A stretch of 64,000 nucleotides of DNA from Thalassospira sp. ER-Se-21-Dark (GTDB lineage Bacteria > Pseudomonadota > Alphaproteobacteria > Rhodospirillales > Thalassospiraceae): assembly GCF_017922435.1 (NCBI RefSeq), contig NZ_VDEZ01000001.1, forward strand, positions 806,001 to 870,000, in the 5' to 3' direction. Position numbers and translations under genes: made by a program. Below, piece after piece: positions 1-8,455 of the stretch. The notes under the pieces were generated by a model. It saw only the letters and a list, made by a program, of their open reading frames with translations, was not told the origin of the DNA and did no database searches. How positions within the stretch are numbered: the first letter of the stretch is position 1; each line of letters begins with the position of its first letter.

Positions 1-1198
1 TCACCGCATAACGCAGCGGACGCAGACCGTTACGGTCGGTGCCCCCCATCAGCCATTTGCCGCCATAGGCCGCAAGGGCGGCCGGGCCGTCCCACGGTTC
101 CATCACAGCGTTGCAATAGGCATAGAGGTTTTTATAGCTGTCTGGCGTGGAGGCCTTTTTCGACCAGGCTTCCGGCACCATCATGGTTTTGACCATCGGC
201 AGGTCACGACCCGAACGCACCATCAGTTCGAACACGGCATCAAGGGCGGCCGAGTCAGACGAGCCCGGCTGGATCACCGGTTTGAGGTCATCGATGCTGT
301 CGGCATAGGCATCATGTGCCATGCGTGCTTCGTGGCTTTTCATCCAGTTGACGTTGCCGCGCAACGTGTTGATTTCGCCGTTGTGGGCGAGAACACGGAA
401 CGGCTGTGCCAACGGCCAGCTCGGGAAGGTGTTGGTCGAGTAGCGCTGATGATAGACGCAGAAGTTCGAGATGAAGCGATCATCGCGCAGGTCGGGATAG
501 AAGGTATCGACGTCTTCGGCCAGGAACATGCCCTTGTAGATCACTGAACGGCACGACATCGAGCAGATGTAGAAATCCTTGATCGCCTCGGAAAGGACGG
601 CCTTCTCGATGCGGCGACGGATGGCATAAAGGTCGATCTCGAATTTTTCTTCGTCGACGTCGTCACGGACACCGATCAGAACCTGTTCGATTTCCGGGCG
701 GGTCTGGTTGGCTTTTTCACCGATGACAGACACATCAACCGGGACCTGACGCCAGCCCAGAATGCCGTAACCCTGTTTGAGGATTTCGGTTTCAACAATC
801 GCACGGCAACGTTCCTGTGCGGCCATGTCGATACGCGGCAGGAAGACCTGACCAACAGCGATCAGACTGTCCGGGGCTTCCTGGTTGATGACTTTCAAGT
901 ATGCCTTGAAGAAATCCTGCGGGATCTGAAGATGGATACCCGCGCCATCACCGGTCTTGCCGTCGGCATCAACAGCGCCACGGTGCCAGATGGCTTTCAG
1001 CGCCTCGATACCGGCTTCGACAACTTCGCGGCGCGGTTTGCCGTCAATGGCACCGACCAGACCCACACCACAGTTGGCGTGTTCTTCGGCCGGGTCATAC
1101 ATGCCACTGGCTTCAAGATGTGCTGCGTTCTTTTCAAAACGGGCGATGTCAGCAGCGCCACGGTTCTGATCCATTTTATCCTGAACGATCTTGTTCAT
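1..1198 (-). CDS. gltB: Glutamate synthase (NADPH) large subunit, N-terminal part (3' end beyond window)
   Basis: The large subunit of GOGAT transfers the amide nitrogen of glutamine to 2-oxoglutarate, in complex with GltD. The reverse frame is open from an ATG at 1198 to the window edge, so about 399 N-terminal residues are visible. After a 42-residue propeptide comes NCGVG, in which Cys43 is the expected catalytic N-terminal nucleophile exposed by processing. Further on are the glutamine amidotransferase signatures HQRYSTNTFPSWPLAQPFR, HNGEINTLRGN and GGTDRNGLRPLRY. The start follows a GGAGAGAG Shine-Dalgarno and lies 29 bp after the gltD stop, so the two are surely one transcript in the order gltD-gltB. 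The FMN and Fe-S domains lie outside the window. Confidence 0.97.
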   Translation of the reverse strand, partial: MNKIVQDKMDQNRGAADIARFEKNAAHLEASGMYDPAEEHANCGVGLVGAIDGKPRREVVEAGIEALKAIWHRGAVDADGKTGDGAGIHLQIPQDFFKAYLKVINQEAPDSLIAVGQVFLPRIDMAAQERCRAIVETEILKQGYGILGWRQVPVDVSVIGEKANQTRPEIEQVLIGVRDDVDEEKFEIDLYAIRRRIEKAVLSEAIKDFYICSMSCRSVIYKGMFLAEDVDTFYPDLRDDRFISNFCVYHQRYSTNTFPSWPLAQPFRVLAHNGEINTLRGNVNWMKSHEARMAHDAYADSIDDLKPVIQPGSSDSAALDAVFELMVRSGRDLPMVKTMMVPEAWSKKASTPDSYKNLYAYCNAVMEPWDGPAALAAYGGKWLMGGTDRNGLRPLRYAV

Positions 1199-1227
1199 AT
1201 CGTCTCTCTCCTAATGCGGCAGCGGGC

Positions 1228-2658
1228 TTAAGCAGCAGCTTCTTTGCGCGCCAGCAAATACTCATCAATCCGGTCAGCCGCATCACGGCCATCGCGAATT
1301 GCCCAGACCACAAGCGATGCACCACGGGCAATATCACCCGCAGCAAACACGCCATCGAGATTGGTCATCATGGTGCGGAAGTCGATCTTGACCGTCCCCC
1401 AGCGCGACACACCCAGTTCCGGTGCATCAAACAGGGTCGGCAGGTCTTCGGGTTCGAAACCAAGGGCCAGGATGACCATGTCGGCATCCATGGTGTAGCT
1501 TGAACCTTCGATGATTTCCGGGCTCTGACGGCCACCGGCATCCGGGGCACCAAGGCGCATCTTGACGGCACGTACACCGGTTACCTTGTCATCGCCGACA
1601 AAGGCTTCGGGGTTGGTCAGCCAGACAAACTCGACACCTTCTTCCTCGGCATTGGCGACTTCGCGCTGGGAGCCCGGCATGTTTGCACGGTCACGGCGAT
1701 AGAGACACTTGACCGATTTGGCACCCTGACGGATCGCGGTACGGACACAGTCCATGGCGGTATCACCACCACCGATCACGACAACATTCTTGTCCTTGGC
1801 ATTCAGCGTTCCGTCTTCGTAAGCCGGAACCGTGTCACCCAGGCCGTGGCGGTTGGACGTGGTCAGGTATTCAAGTGCCGGATAGACGTTGCCAAGACCG
1901 GCACCGGGCAGCTTCAGTTCGCGGGCCTTGTAAACGCCGGTCGCGATCAGAACGCTGTCATGTTTCTTGCGCAGGTCATCAAGGGTCGCATCGCGGCCAA
2001 CTTCGAATTCGGTGTGCATGACAACACCACCTTCTTCGAGAAGCTTCACGCGGCGTTCGACGACATCCTTTTCAAGCTTGAAGCCCGGAATACCATAGAC
2101 CAGCAGCCCGCCCATGCGGTCATAACGGTCATAGATATGGACTTCATATCCTTTGAGACGCAGCTGTTCGGCTGCGGCCATGCCACCCGGACCACCGCCG
2201 ATGATGCCAACCGACATGCCATTTTCCTTGGCCGGTTTCGGCGGCTTCACCCAGCCATTCGCAAAGGCGGTGTCGGTGATGTATTTTTCAACAGAACCGA
2301 TGGTAACAGCGCCGTGGGTCGACTGTTCGATCACACAATTGCCTTCACACAGGCGGTCCTGCGGGCAGATGCGACCGGTGACTTCCGGCATGTTGTTGGT
2401 TGCAGCCGAGATGGCATAAGCCTCTTCAAGGCGACCTTCGGTGGTCAGGCGCAGCCAATCGGGGATGTTATTATAAAGCGGGCAATGCGCCTGGCAGAAC
2501 GGCACACCACACTGCGAGCAGCGCGATGACTGATCGGCGGCACTATTGTCATCAAACGGTGCATAAATTTCGTTGAAATCCGTGCGGCGCTCGGACGCTT
2601 CTCTTTTGTGCGGATATTTTTGTTCAAGATGAACAAATGTCAGCATCTTTTCTGTCAT
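1228..2658 (-). CDS. gltD: Glutamate synthase small (beta) subunit
   Basis: This 476-residue FAD- and Fe-S-containing subunit takes electrons from NADPH and passes them to GltB. The N terminus carries two cysteine clusters, CSQCGVPFCQAHCP and CPQDRLCEGNC, typical of GltD. A first dinucleotide-binding motif GIIGGGPGGMAAAEQLR follows, and a second, VVVIGGGDTAMDC, belongs to the NADPH domain. The frame is open for another 25 codons upstream, but I place the start at the ATG giving MTEKMLTFVHLEQKYPHKR. It has an AGAGGG sequence just upstream and gives the usual family length. It is the first gene of the gltD-gltB operon and is transcribed divergently from uppP. Confidence 0.97.
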   Translation of the reverse strand: MTEKMLTFVHLEQKYPHKREASERRTDFNEIYAPFDDNSAADQSSRCSQCGVPFCQAHCPLYNNIPDWLRLTTEGRLEEAYAISAATNNMPEVTGRICPQDRLCEGNCVIEQSTHGAVTIGSVEKYITDTAFANGWVKPPKPAKENGMSVGIIGGGPGGMAAAEQLRLKGYEVHIYDRYDRMGGLLVYGIPGFKLEKDVVERRVKLLEEGGVVMHTEFEVGRDATLDDLRKKHDSVLIATGVYKARELKLPGAGLGNVYPALEYLTTSNRHGLGDTVPAYEDGTLNAKDKNVVVIGGGDTAMDCVRTAIRQGAKSVKCLYRRDRANMPGSQREVANAEEEGVEFVWLTNPEAFVGDDKVTGVRAVKMRLGAPDAGGRQSPEIIEGSSYTMDADMVILALGFEPEDLPTLFDAPELGVSRWGTVKIDFRTMMTNLDGVFAAGDIARGASLVVWAIRDGRDAADRIDEYLLARKEAAA

Positions 2659-2827
2659 GACGGCCCTCTGGAAGGGTTTTATGTTGCGGGTTTTGCTCTG
2701 TATACGTGTCGAACACGCAAGAATCCAGCACAAAATATCATTTAGGTCAATATTACTGACTTAAATATCCGGACGAATTTTCCGGTTTTTCAAAGAACAC
2801 CTTGGAAAATGACCGCAACATTGTTTC

Positions 2828-2850
2828 AATAGTACCATAATGGTACTATT
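2828..2850. promoter_or_regulatory. Perfect 11-bp inverted repeat, candidate operator
   Basis: AATAGTACCAT at 2828-2838 is exactly repeated in inverse at 2840-2850 around a single A. It lies in the 265-bp divergent region between gltD and uppP, about 74 bp before the uppP start. It is not followed by a T-tract, and the 1-nt centre could not form an RNA loop, so a binding site for a dimeric repressor is more likely than a terminator. The regulator is unknown to me. Confidence 0.5.
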
Positions 2851-2923
2851 TATGCGTTTCGCCAAAATGGGCTAAACTGCTATAAGCGATCAGTTTTTGC
2901 AGCGAACAGCCACAGAGGCGGGC

Positions 2924-3754
2924 GTGACCCTACAGCACATTATTCTTCTGGCGATCGTTCAAGGGATCACCGAATTTCTCCCGATCAGTTCATCTGGCCA
3001 CCTTGTCCTGGCCCCTGCCCTTACCGGCAGCGCGGATCAGGGTTTGTTGGTAGACGTTGCGGTGCATGTCGGTACTTTGGCTGCTGTTTTGATCTATTTC
3101 TGGCGTGATGTGTTTGCCATGCTTGGCGGATTCGTCCGGCTGTTTACCGGGCGAATCAACCCCGGTGCCCGTCTTGCGCTTCATATCGTGCTTGCCACCA
3201 TCCCGGTGATTGCCGTCGGATTCTATTTCAAGGTTTCCGGGATCGAGGAACAGCTGCGCTCTGTTGAAATCATTGCCTGGACCACACTTGGCTTTGGCAT
3301 CTTGCTTTGGTTTGCCGACAAGGTTGGCATGACGATCAACCGTCTTGAACATATGCGCTGGGGCGGTGCCCTGTTTATCGGGCTGGCACAGGTTCTGGCA
3401 CTTGTGCCGGGTACCAGCCGGTCGGGCATCACCATGACGGCTGCGCGCTTCATGGGGTATGAACGATCAGATGCCGCACAGTTTTCAATGCTGATGTCGA
3501 TCCCGGTCATTCTAGGTGCCGGGTTGCTGGCAGGGATCGATTTGCATCAGGCGGGCGACATCAACCTGACCGAAGATGTTCTGCTTGCAGCGGGTCTGTC
3601 ATTTATCACCGCCCTGATCGCCATTGCCCTTTTGATGAGCTGGCTGAAACGATCCAGCTTCACGCCGTTTGCCATCTATCGCATTTTGCTGGGCGGCGGA
3701 CTTCTGGTGTGGATTTACGTCTATGGCGGTGCGCCCCTTCCATTCCTGAGCTGA
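2924..3754 (+). CDS. uppP: Undecaprenyl-diphosphatase UppP (BacA)
   Basis: Integral membrane phosphatase that converts undecaprenyl diphosphate to the monophosphate, recycling the lipid carrier for peptidoglycan and other envelope glycans. Both family signatures are present: QGITEFLPISSSGHL near the N terminus, and PGTSRSGITMTAARFMG in the second half, containing the catalytic Ser/Arg region. Several hydrophobic helices span the rest. I choose the GTG at 2924 (GAGG 5 nt upstream, giving the typical start MTLQHIILLAIVQG, 276 residues) over a TTG at 2897 in the same frame. The downstream GNAT gene starts 47 bp after the stop. Confidence 0.96.
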   Translation: MTLQHIILLAIVQGITEFLPISSSGHLVLAPALTGSADQGLLVDVAVHVGTLAAVLIYFWRDVFAMLGGFVRLFTGRINPGARLALHIVLATIPVIAVGFYFKVSGIEEQLRSVEIIAWTTLGFGILLWFADKVGMTINRLEHMRWGGALFIGLAQVLALVPGTSRSGITMTAARFMGYERSDAAQFSMLMSIPVILGAGLLAGIDLHQAGDINLTEDVLLAAGLSFITALIAIALLMSWLKRSSFTPFAIYRILLGGGLLVWIYVYGGAPLPFLS

Positions 3755-3801
3755 TCAACGACCACCGCCTCCACCGTCCAACGCATACCCAAGAGCCCCA
3801 C

Positions 3802-4341
3802 ATGTTTTTACGTCCCCTTGACCCGGCGGCAGATGGCGCCGCATTGCACCGCATTTTTGGTGATCCGGATTGCTGTACCTGGCTTCCTGACCCGGCCTTT
3901 GCCGATCTTGATGCGACGATTACCAAATTGCGCGAATGGACAACCGGGTTTGAAGCGACATCATGGGTAATCTGCGAGACACCGGATGGACCGGCCCTTG
4001 GGCGTATTGCGCTTTATAATGTCGGACGCGACGAAGATGTCTGGGAGGCGGCCTGTATGGTGACCCCGGCCGCACGTGGTCGGAATTATGCCGTACGTGG
4101 CCTTTATGCCGCGATCCGGGATCTGTTTGAAAATACCACCGCGCGCCGGGTGTTTGCCGATATCGACCCCGACAATCACGCGTCGATCAGAACATTTGAA
4201 AAGCTGGGCTTCACCCGCGAGGGTGTTCTGCGCGGCGAGTGGCAAACCCATATCGGCATTCGTGATTCGGTGATTTTCGGGCTGCTGCGTACTGACAGCC
4301 TGACCGATATTCCCAATCCGCCTGAATTGATCACCGCCTAG
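3802..4341 (+). CDS. GNAT-family N-acetyltransferase (RimJ/RimL type)
   Basis: A 179-residue predicted acetyl-CoA-dependent acetyltransferase. The region VTPAARGRNYAVRGLYAAIRDLF resembles the acetyl-CoA pyrophosphate-binding motif A (R/Q-x-x-G-x-G/A). It is followed by the family's typical DPDNHASIRTFEKLGFTREGVLR, where an Asn-x-x-Ser-x-x-x-x-x-Lys-x-GF motif ends strand 5. The substrate cannot be read from the sequence. The frame is open 31 codons further upstream, overlapping the end of uppP, but the ATG at 3802 gives a sensible N terminus (MFLRPLDPAADG). No strong ribosome site is visible, so translation may be coupled to uppP. Confidence 0.85.
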   Translation: MFLRPLDPAADGAALHRIFGDPDCCTWLPDPAFADLDATITKLREWTTGFEATSWVICETPDGPALGRIALYNVGRDEDVWEAACMVTPAARGRNYAVRGLYAAIRDLFENTTARRVFADIDPDNHASIRTFEKLGFTREGVLRGEWQTHIGIRDSVIFGLLRTDSLTDIPNPPELITA

Positions 4342-4364
4342 GCTGGTGCTTTTCCGGGCTGGGG

Positions 4365-4640
4365 TCAGTCCTGCCAGATCGGACCGCCGGACAGCACAAT
4401 CTGGGCGCGCGCCGGGTCTTCGGGGGCATAATCCGACTCCTCGACAAAGCGCATCAGAAACGGTTCGTGCGACAGCAGGAATTCAAGCGCACCACACTGC
4501 ACCTCGTTCGAGGCGATCCCGGCTTTGAGATCATCAAGCCCCATGCCGGTTTGCGCGATCAACCCTTGAAGCAATTCGTCGTCGCCCGCGATATGAGCGA
4601 TGGCGCGAATGGCGAGAGTTTCAGCTGCTTCCTTGTTCAT
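4365..4640 (-). CDS. DUF3572 family protein
   Basis: A 91-residue protein starting MNKEAAETLAIRAIAHIAGDDELL, which matches my memory of the alphaproteobacterial DUF3572 family (start, the LAIRA..FIAGDEELL core, and a short acidic C-terminal half). No function is known for the family. It is mostly helical with no membrane segment or signal peptide. The ATG at 4640 lies 28 bp after the stop of the membrane-protein gene at 4669-5076, so the two are probably cotranscribed. Its end is convergent with the GNAT gene, 23 bp away. Confidence 0.8.
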   Translation of the reverse strand: MNKEAAETLAIRAIAHIAGDDELLQGLIAQTGMGLDDLKAGIASNEVQCGALEFLLSHEPFLMRFVEESDYAPEDPARAQIVLSGGPIWQD

Positions 4641-4668
4641 ATGTGCGAATGCCTGCGTGATAGAACTG

Positions 4669-5076
4669 TTATTTAAACCATTTTGCCTTGGACAAGGCGC
4701 GCCAGACAACAAGACCGGCAATCACAATGACGCCTGCGGCAATTGCGCCCAAGCCATTGCCCGCCACCAGCACCAGCCCCCAGAAGCCGACCGTACCAAA
4801 GCCAATTGCCAGACTGAGGAAGGCGGACTTGGTCAGGGTGTCCTGATTTTTCTGGGCCATTTCGGCGCGCTTGATTTCATCGACGATCTCATACCACGCC
4901 AGTTGCTGCCAACGGGAATATTTCAGCCCCTTGCGCGGCCCCTTGCGGAGGAATTCATCAAGCTGTTTGACGATATTGGCTGCGCGCTCTTCGGGGGCGA
5001 CATATTTGCCAATCCGTTCCTTCTTGCGCGGGCCTTCGTCTTCTTGGTCTGGTAACGGCATAGGGCAGCCTGACAC
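4669..5076 (-). CDS. Small two-helix membrane protein, unknown function
   Basis: A 135-residue protein that I do not recognise. The first 75 residues are charged and hydrophilic (PRKKERIGKYVAPEERAAN, then KRAEMAQKNQDTLTKSAFL). Two hydrophobic segments follow, FLSLAIGFGTVGFWGLVLVAG and GLGAIAAGVIVIAGLVVW, and a short basic tail ends in KWFK. This suggests a cytoplasmic N-terminal domain on a membrane hairpin. The start is uncertain: a GTG at 5076 or an ATG at 5061 (MPLPDQEDE), neither with a clear Shine-Dalgarno. It precedes the DUF3572 gene by 28 bp. Confidence 0.7.
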   Translation of the reverse strand: MSGCPMPLPDQEDEGPRKKERIGKYVAPEERAANIVKQLDEFLRKGPRKGLKYSRWQQLAWYEIVDEIKRAEMAQKNQDTLTKSAFLSLAIGFGTVGFWGLVLVAGNGLGAIAAGVIVIAGLVVWRALSKAKWFK

Positions 5077-5131
5077 GTGATTGCGGCGATGCGTTATGGA
5101 TAGGCGGCATCTGCTTTACATCCGGTAAACA

Positions 5132-7873
5132 TTACCCTGTCTTGCGTTTCTGCCAGCGGCGCAGGCAAGCCTTTTCAATTTCGACCAGGACAAAGACGCT
5201 GAACCCGACCCCGACGGCCATCGCCCAACCCAGCGGCGGGATGGCGACGCTTTCAAACAGATACTGCATCGGCGGGGCATAGGTGTAGATCAGCTGGAAA
5301 AGCACGACCAGTGCGACCGCAATCAACACCGCCCGACTGCCCAAAAGCCCTTGTCTGTTGAATGCGGATGCGGTAAGGAAACGCGCATTGAACAGATAGA
5401 ACAGTTCAAACATCACAAGCGTGTTGACCGCGACCGTCCGCGACACTTCAAGATCCGCCCCACGGTTCTGGGACCAGACAAACACGCCGTACACACCAGC
5501 CACCAAAATGAGCGAGACAAAAATCGTCCGCCAGATCAGGAAGCCGGAAAGCAACGGCGCATCGCGCCTGCGCGGTTGACGTTTCATGACGTTGTGCTCA
5601 GAAGGCTCAAACGCGAGTGCCAAGGCCAGTGTCACCGCGGTGATCATATTAACCCACAGGATTTGTGGCGCGGTGATCGGTAGCAACTGCCCCAAGGCCA
5701 GCGCCATGACAATGGTCAGGGCCTCCCCACCGCTGCTGGGCAGGATGAACAGGATCGATTTGACCAGATTGTCGTACACCGTTCGACCTTCTTCGACCGC
5801 GGCGGCAATCGAGGCAAAATTGTCATCGACCAGCACCATTTCGGCGGCTTCCTTGGCGGCCTCGTTGCCCTTTTGGCCCATGGCAACGCCGACATCGGCG
5901 CGCTTAAGCGCCGGGGCGTCATTCACCCCGTCGCCAGTCATGGCAACGACATGGCCCTCTGCCTGAAGGGCCTTGACCAGACGCAGTTTATGTTCGGGAC
6001 TGGTGCGGGCGAAAACGTGGGACTTTTGGGCGACGGCACGCAATGCGTCGTCATCAAGCCCGTCCAGTTCATGGCCGCTGACCACAGGTTCGCCATCGCC
6101 AAGGCCGAGTTGACGGGCAATGGCACCCGCCGTGATCGCATGATCGCCGGTGATCATTTTAACCGCAATCCCGGCTGCACGGCACTTGGCAACCGCGGCG
6201 ACGGCTTCATCGCGGGGCGGATCAACCAACCCATAGAGGCCGATCAACACCAGATCCTGTTTAACGTCATCAAAGACCAGTTGGTGGTGACCGTTATGGG
6301 TAGGGCGAAATGCCAGCGCCAAGACACGTTGGCCATTTTCGGCCATTTCCTGCATGCGGGCTTCCCAATAGGGACGATCAAGGACCTCCTGAAATTCCGG
6401 TCCACCCTGGGTGCTGCACATGCCAAGAATACGTTCAGGCGCGCCTTTGACATAGATGAAGCCATGACCTTCGGCATGGTGATGCAGGGTCGCCATGAAG
6501 CGATGTTCGGATTCAAACGGGATAACATCATGGCGCGGCAAGGTGCGGTTTTCGGCACTCGGTTCGAGTTCCGCCTTCATGGCAAGCGCCACCAGCGCGC
6601 CTTCGGTCGGATCACCATCGACCGACCATTGGCCGTCCGTTTCATGCAGACCGGCATCACTGCACAACAACGCCCCGCGCGCCATTTCGGTCAGGCCGGG
6701 ATGGTCATCCGGTTTGACCGGCTTGCCATCAAGTTCAAAACCACCTTCGGGGCGGTATCCTGTGCCGGTGACGGCATAAAGATGCTTGCCGGTGGCGAGC
6801 GACTGCACCGTCATTTCGTTGCGCGTCAGCGTGCCGGTCTTGTCCGAGCAAATCACACTGACCGACCCCAATGCCTCCACCACCGGCAGGCGGCGAATGA
6901 TGGCGCGGCGTGCGGCCATGCGTTGCACGCCGGTCGCAAGGGCGATGGTCATGATCGCAGGCAGGCCTTCGGGGATGGCGGCGACGGCGAGCGCGACCGC
7001 ACCGACAAACATCTCAGCCGCCCCGCGCCCATGCACCCAGACACCAATGGCAAAGGTCACAAAGGCCACCGTCATGATGGCGGCACTGAGCTTCCGCCCG
7101 AAAGTCGACATTTGCCGCAAAAGCGGTGTGGTGAGTGTCGTGACTTCGGACAACAGCGCACTGATACGTCCGATCTCGGTTTTGGCCCCGGTGGCCACAA
7201 CCACGCCGCAGCCCTGCCCGTGGGTAACCATGGTGCCGGAATAGGCCATGGAAAAACGATCGCCAAGCGCCGCGTCCGCGGCCACGGGGGAAACGGCCTT
7301 ATCGACGGGAACAGATTCGCCCGTCAGGATGGCTTCCTGAATTTGCAGGCCCTTGACCCGAATCAGACGGAGATCCGCCGGGACCTTGTCACCCGATTGC
7401 AGATGGATGATATCGCCGGGCACGACGTCTTCGGCGGGGATTTCGATTTTGCGCCCGGTCCGCTCGACGATGGCGGCAAGCGAAAGCATATTACGGATTG
7501 CTTCAAGCGCGCTTTCGGCCCGGCCTTCCTGCACGAAACCGATGATGGCATTGATCACCACCACCGCCAGAATGACCGACGTGTCGACCCAATGCGCCAA
7601 GGCCGCCGTGACGAGGGCCGCCAGCAGCAGGACATAAATCAGCACATTGTTGAATTGGGCAAGAAACCGGATCAGCGGCCCACGCCGACGCGGCGGATCA
7701 AGCCGGTTGGGACCATATTGCGCCAGCCGTTCGGATGCTTGCCCCGCATCAAGGCCTTGCGGGCTTGTTTGGAAATCCTCAAGAGCCTGACCGGCGGGTA
7801 GTGCGTGCCATGCGCCGTCCTGCTGGATCGGAACACCCGAAAGTTCTGTGGATTTGGCAGCGACTTTGTTCAT
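5132..7873 (-). CDS. P-type cation-transporting ATPase (PII class)
   Basis: A 913-residue ion pump with all hallmark motifs in order: an N-terminal cation-ATPase domain (residues about 25-95), the actuator-domain TGES loop (AILTGESVPV), the membrane PEGL motif of helix 4 (AIPEGLPA), the phosphorylation site SDKTGTLT with Asp344, the nucleotide-domain KGAPE motif, and the hinge TGDGVNDAPALK. The C-terminal third holds the remaining transmembrane helices. PEGL in helix 4 and the absence of heavy-metal CPC motifs or N-terminal metal domains place it among PII pumps (Ca2+, Na+ or H+ exporters of the PacL/PMA2 kind). The exact ion is not readable. It is probably monocistronic. Confidence 0.93.
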   Translation of the reverse strand: MNKVAAKSTELSGVPIQQDGAWHALPAGQALEDFQTSPQGLDAGQASERLAQYGPNRLDPPRRRGPLIRFLAQFNNVLIYVLLLAALVTAALAHWVDTSVILAVVVINAIIGFVQEGRAESALEAIRNMLSLAAIVERTGRKIEIPAEDVVPGDIIHLQSGDKVPADLRLIRVKGLQIQEAILTGESVPVDKAVSPVAADAALGDRFSMAYSGTMVTHGQGCGVVVATGAKTEIGRISALLSEVTTLTTPLLRQMSTFGRKLSAAIMTVAFVTFAIGVWVHGRGAAEMFVGAVALAVAAIPEGLPAIMTIALATGVQRMAARRAIIRRLPVVEALGSVSVICSDKTGTLTRNEMTVQSLATGKHLYAVTGTGYRPEGGFELDGKPVKPDDHPGLTEMARGALLCSDAGLHETDGQWSVDGDPTEGALVALAMKAELEPSAENRTLPRHDVIPFESEHRFMATLHHHAEGHGFIYVKGAPERILGMCSTQGGPEFQEVLDRPYWEARMQEMAENGQRVLALAFRPTHNGHHQLVFDDVKQDLVLIGLYGLVDPPRDEAVAAVAKCRAAGIAVKMITGDHAITAGAIARQLGLGDGEPVVSGHELDGLDDDALRAVAQKSHVFARTSPEHKLRLVKALQAEGHVVAMTGDGVNDAPALKRADVGVAMGQKGNEAAKEAAEMVLVDDNFASIAAAVEEGRTVYDNLVKSILFILPSSGGEALTIVMALALGQLLPITAPQILWVNMITAVTLALALAFEPSEHNVMKRQPRRRDAPLLSGFLIWRTIFVSLILVAGVYGVFVWSQNRGADLEVSRTVAVNTLVMFELFYLFNARFLTASAFNRQGLLGSRAVLIAVALVVLFQLIYTYAPPMQYLFESVAIPPLGWAMAVGVGFSVFVLVEIEKACLRRWQKRKTG

Positions 7874-7962
7874 GGCAATGCTGGCCTGTTGATGGCGTGA
7901 ATACGCACATCACAGATCCTATCGCACTGCAGCATCTCATACAAGAAGTCACCGATTGATCA

Positions 7963-8019
7963 TCAGGTTACAAACAGTGCGGCGGCGGCAATGACACCAA
8001 TGGCAATCAAGTGAACCAT
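7963..8019 (-). CDS. Possible 18-residue hydrophobic peptide ORF
   Basis: An ATG at 8019 with a strong AGGAGA six bases upstream opens an 18-codon frame, MVHLIAIGVIAAAALFVT, ending in TGA. An in-frame ATG six bases earlier sits too close to the ribosome site. The peptide is a single hydrophobic stretch of Ala, Ile and Val. It lies alone in the 295-bp gap between the P-type ATPase and tRNA-Leu. It may be a tiny membrane peptide or chance; the good ribosome site is the only argument for it. Confidence 0.3.
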   Translation of the reverse strand: MVHLIAIGVIAAAALFVT

Positions 8020-8168
8020 CTTCATTCTCCTGCATTTGGGATGAAACAACATCCACAGCAAACCTGTGCCGGGATGTTCGCAGGATGAAATACAAAGCAG
8101 AGGATTTGATGACAGGAATTCGGCAATTTGATGCCGGGACCGTAAACAGGGTCCGTTTGCCGATGCGC

Positions 8169-8255
8169 TGGTGCGGGCGGCCGGACTTGAACCGGCAAAG
8201 CCTTAGGGCTGACGGATTTTAAGTCCGCTGCGTTTACCAATTTCGCCACGCCCGC
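8169..8255 (-). tRNA. tRNA-Leu, anticodon UAA
   Basis: The reverse strand folds as an 87-nt class II tRNA. The acceptor stem GCGGGCG/CGCCCGC pairs perfectly and is followed by A and an encoded CCA. The anticodon stem-loop GCGGA-CTTAAAA-TCCGT gives anticodon TAA. A long variable arm (CAGCCCTAAGGCTT region) marks a Leu-type tRNA, and the T-arm contains GGTTCAAGTCC. The discriminator base is A, as expected for tRNA-Leu. Confidence 0.97.
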
Positions 8256-8291
8256 GACGCGCGTTGGGACCGGCCAAAGCCGGTGCAAAGC

Positions 8292-8320
8292 GTTCTAGCG
8301 CGGCTTGGTTTTTGACGCAA
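8292..8320 (-). promoter_or_regulatory. Candidate sigma70-type promoter of tRNA-Leu
   Basis: On the reverse strand TTGCGT (8320-8315) and TAGAAC (8297-8292) are separated by 17 bp, and the second box ends 36 nt before the tRNA 5' end. Spacing and position fit a -35/-10 pair; the boxes are only a moderate match to consensus. Confidence 0.45.
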
Positions 8321-8455
8321 CATTCTATTGGCGCTAATCGGCACCTTTGGGTGGCTAAACAGCAATGGGGCAGAACTGCCCGTGTTTCTCCATATTCCGT
8401 GCATTTTCGTCTGTCATGCTGGACCACTGACCCAAACAGTCACGTTTAAAGTCAG

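Noticed and set aside
1846-2529. 227-codon plus-strand frame opposite gltD
   Set aside because: It is an antisense shadow; gltD has complete Fe-S and dinucleotide-binding motifs on the other strand.
5873-7801. 642-codon plus-strand frame opposite the P-type ATPase
   Set aside because: It is the antisense shadow of a well-supported ATPase gene; the translation is His/Arg/Gly-rich without recognisable motifs.
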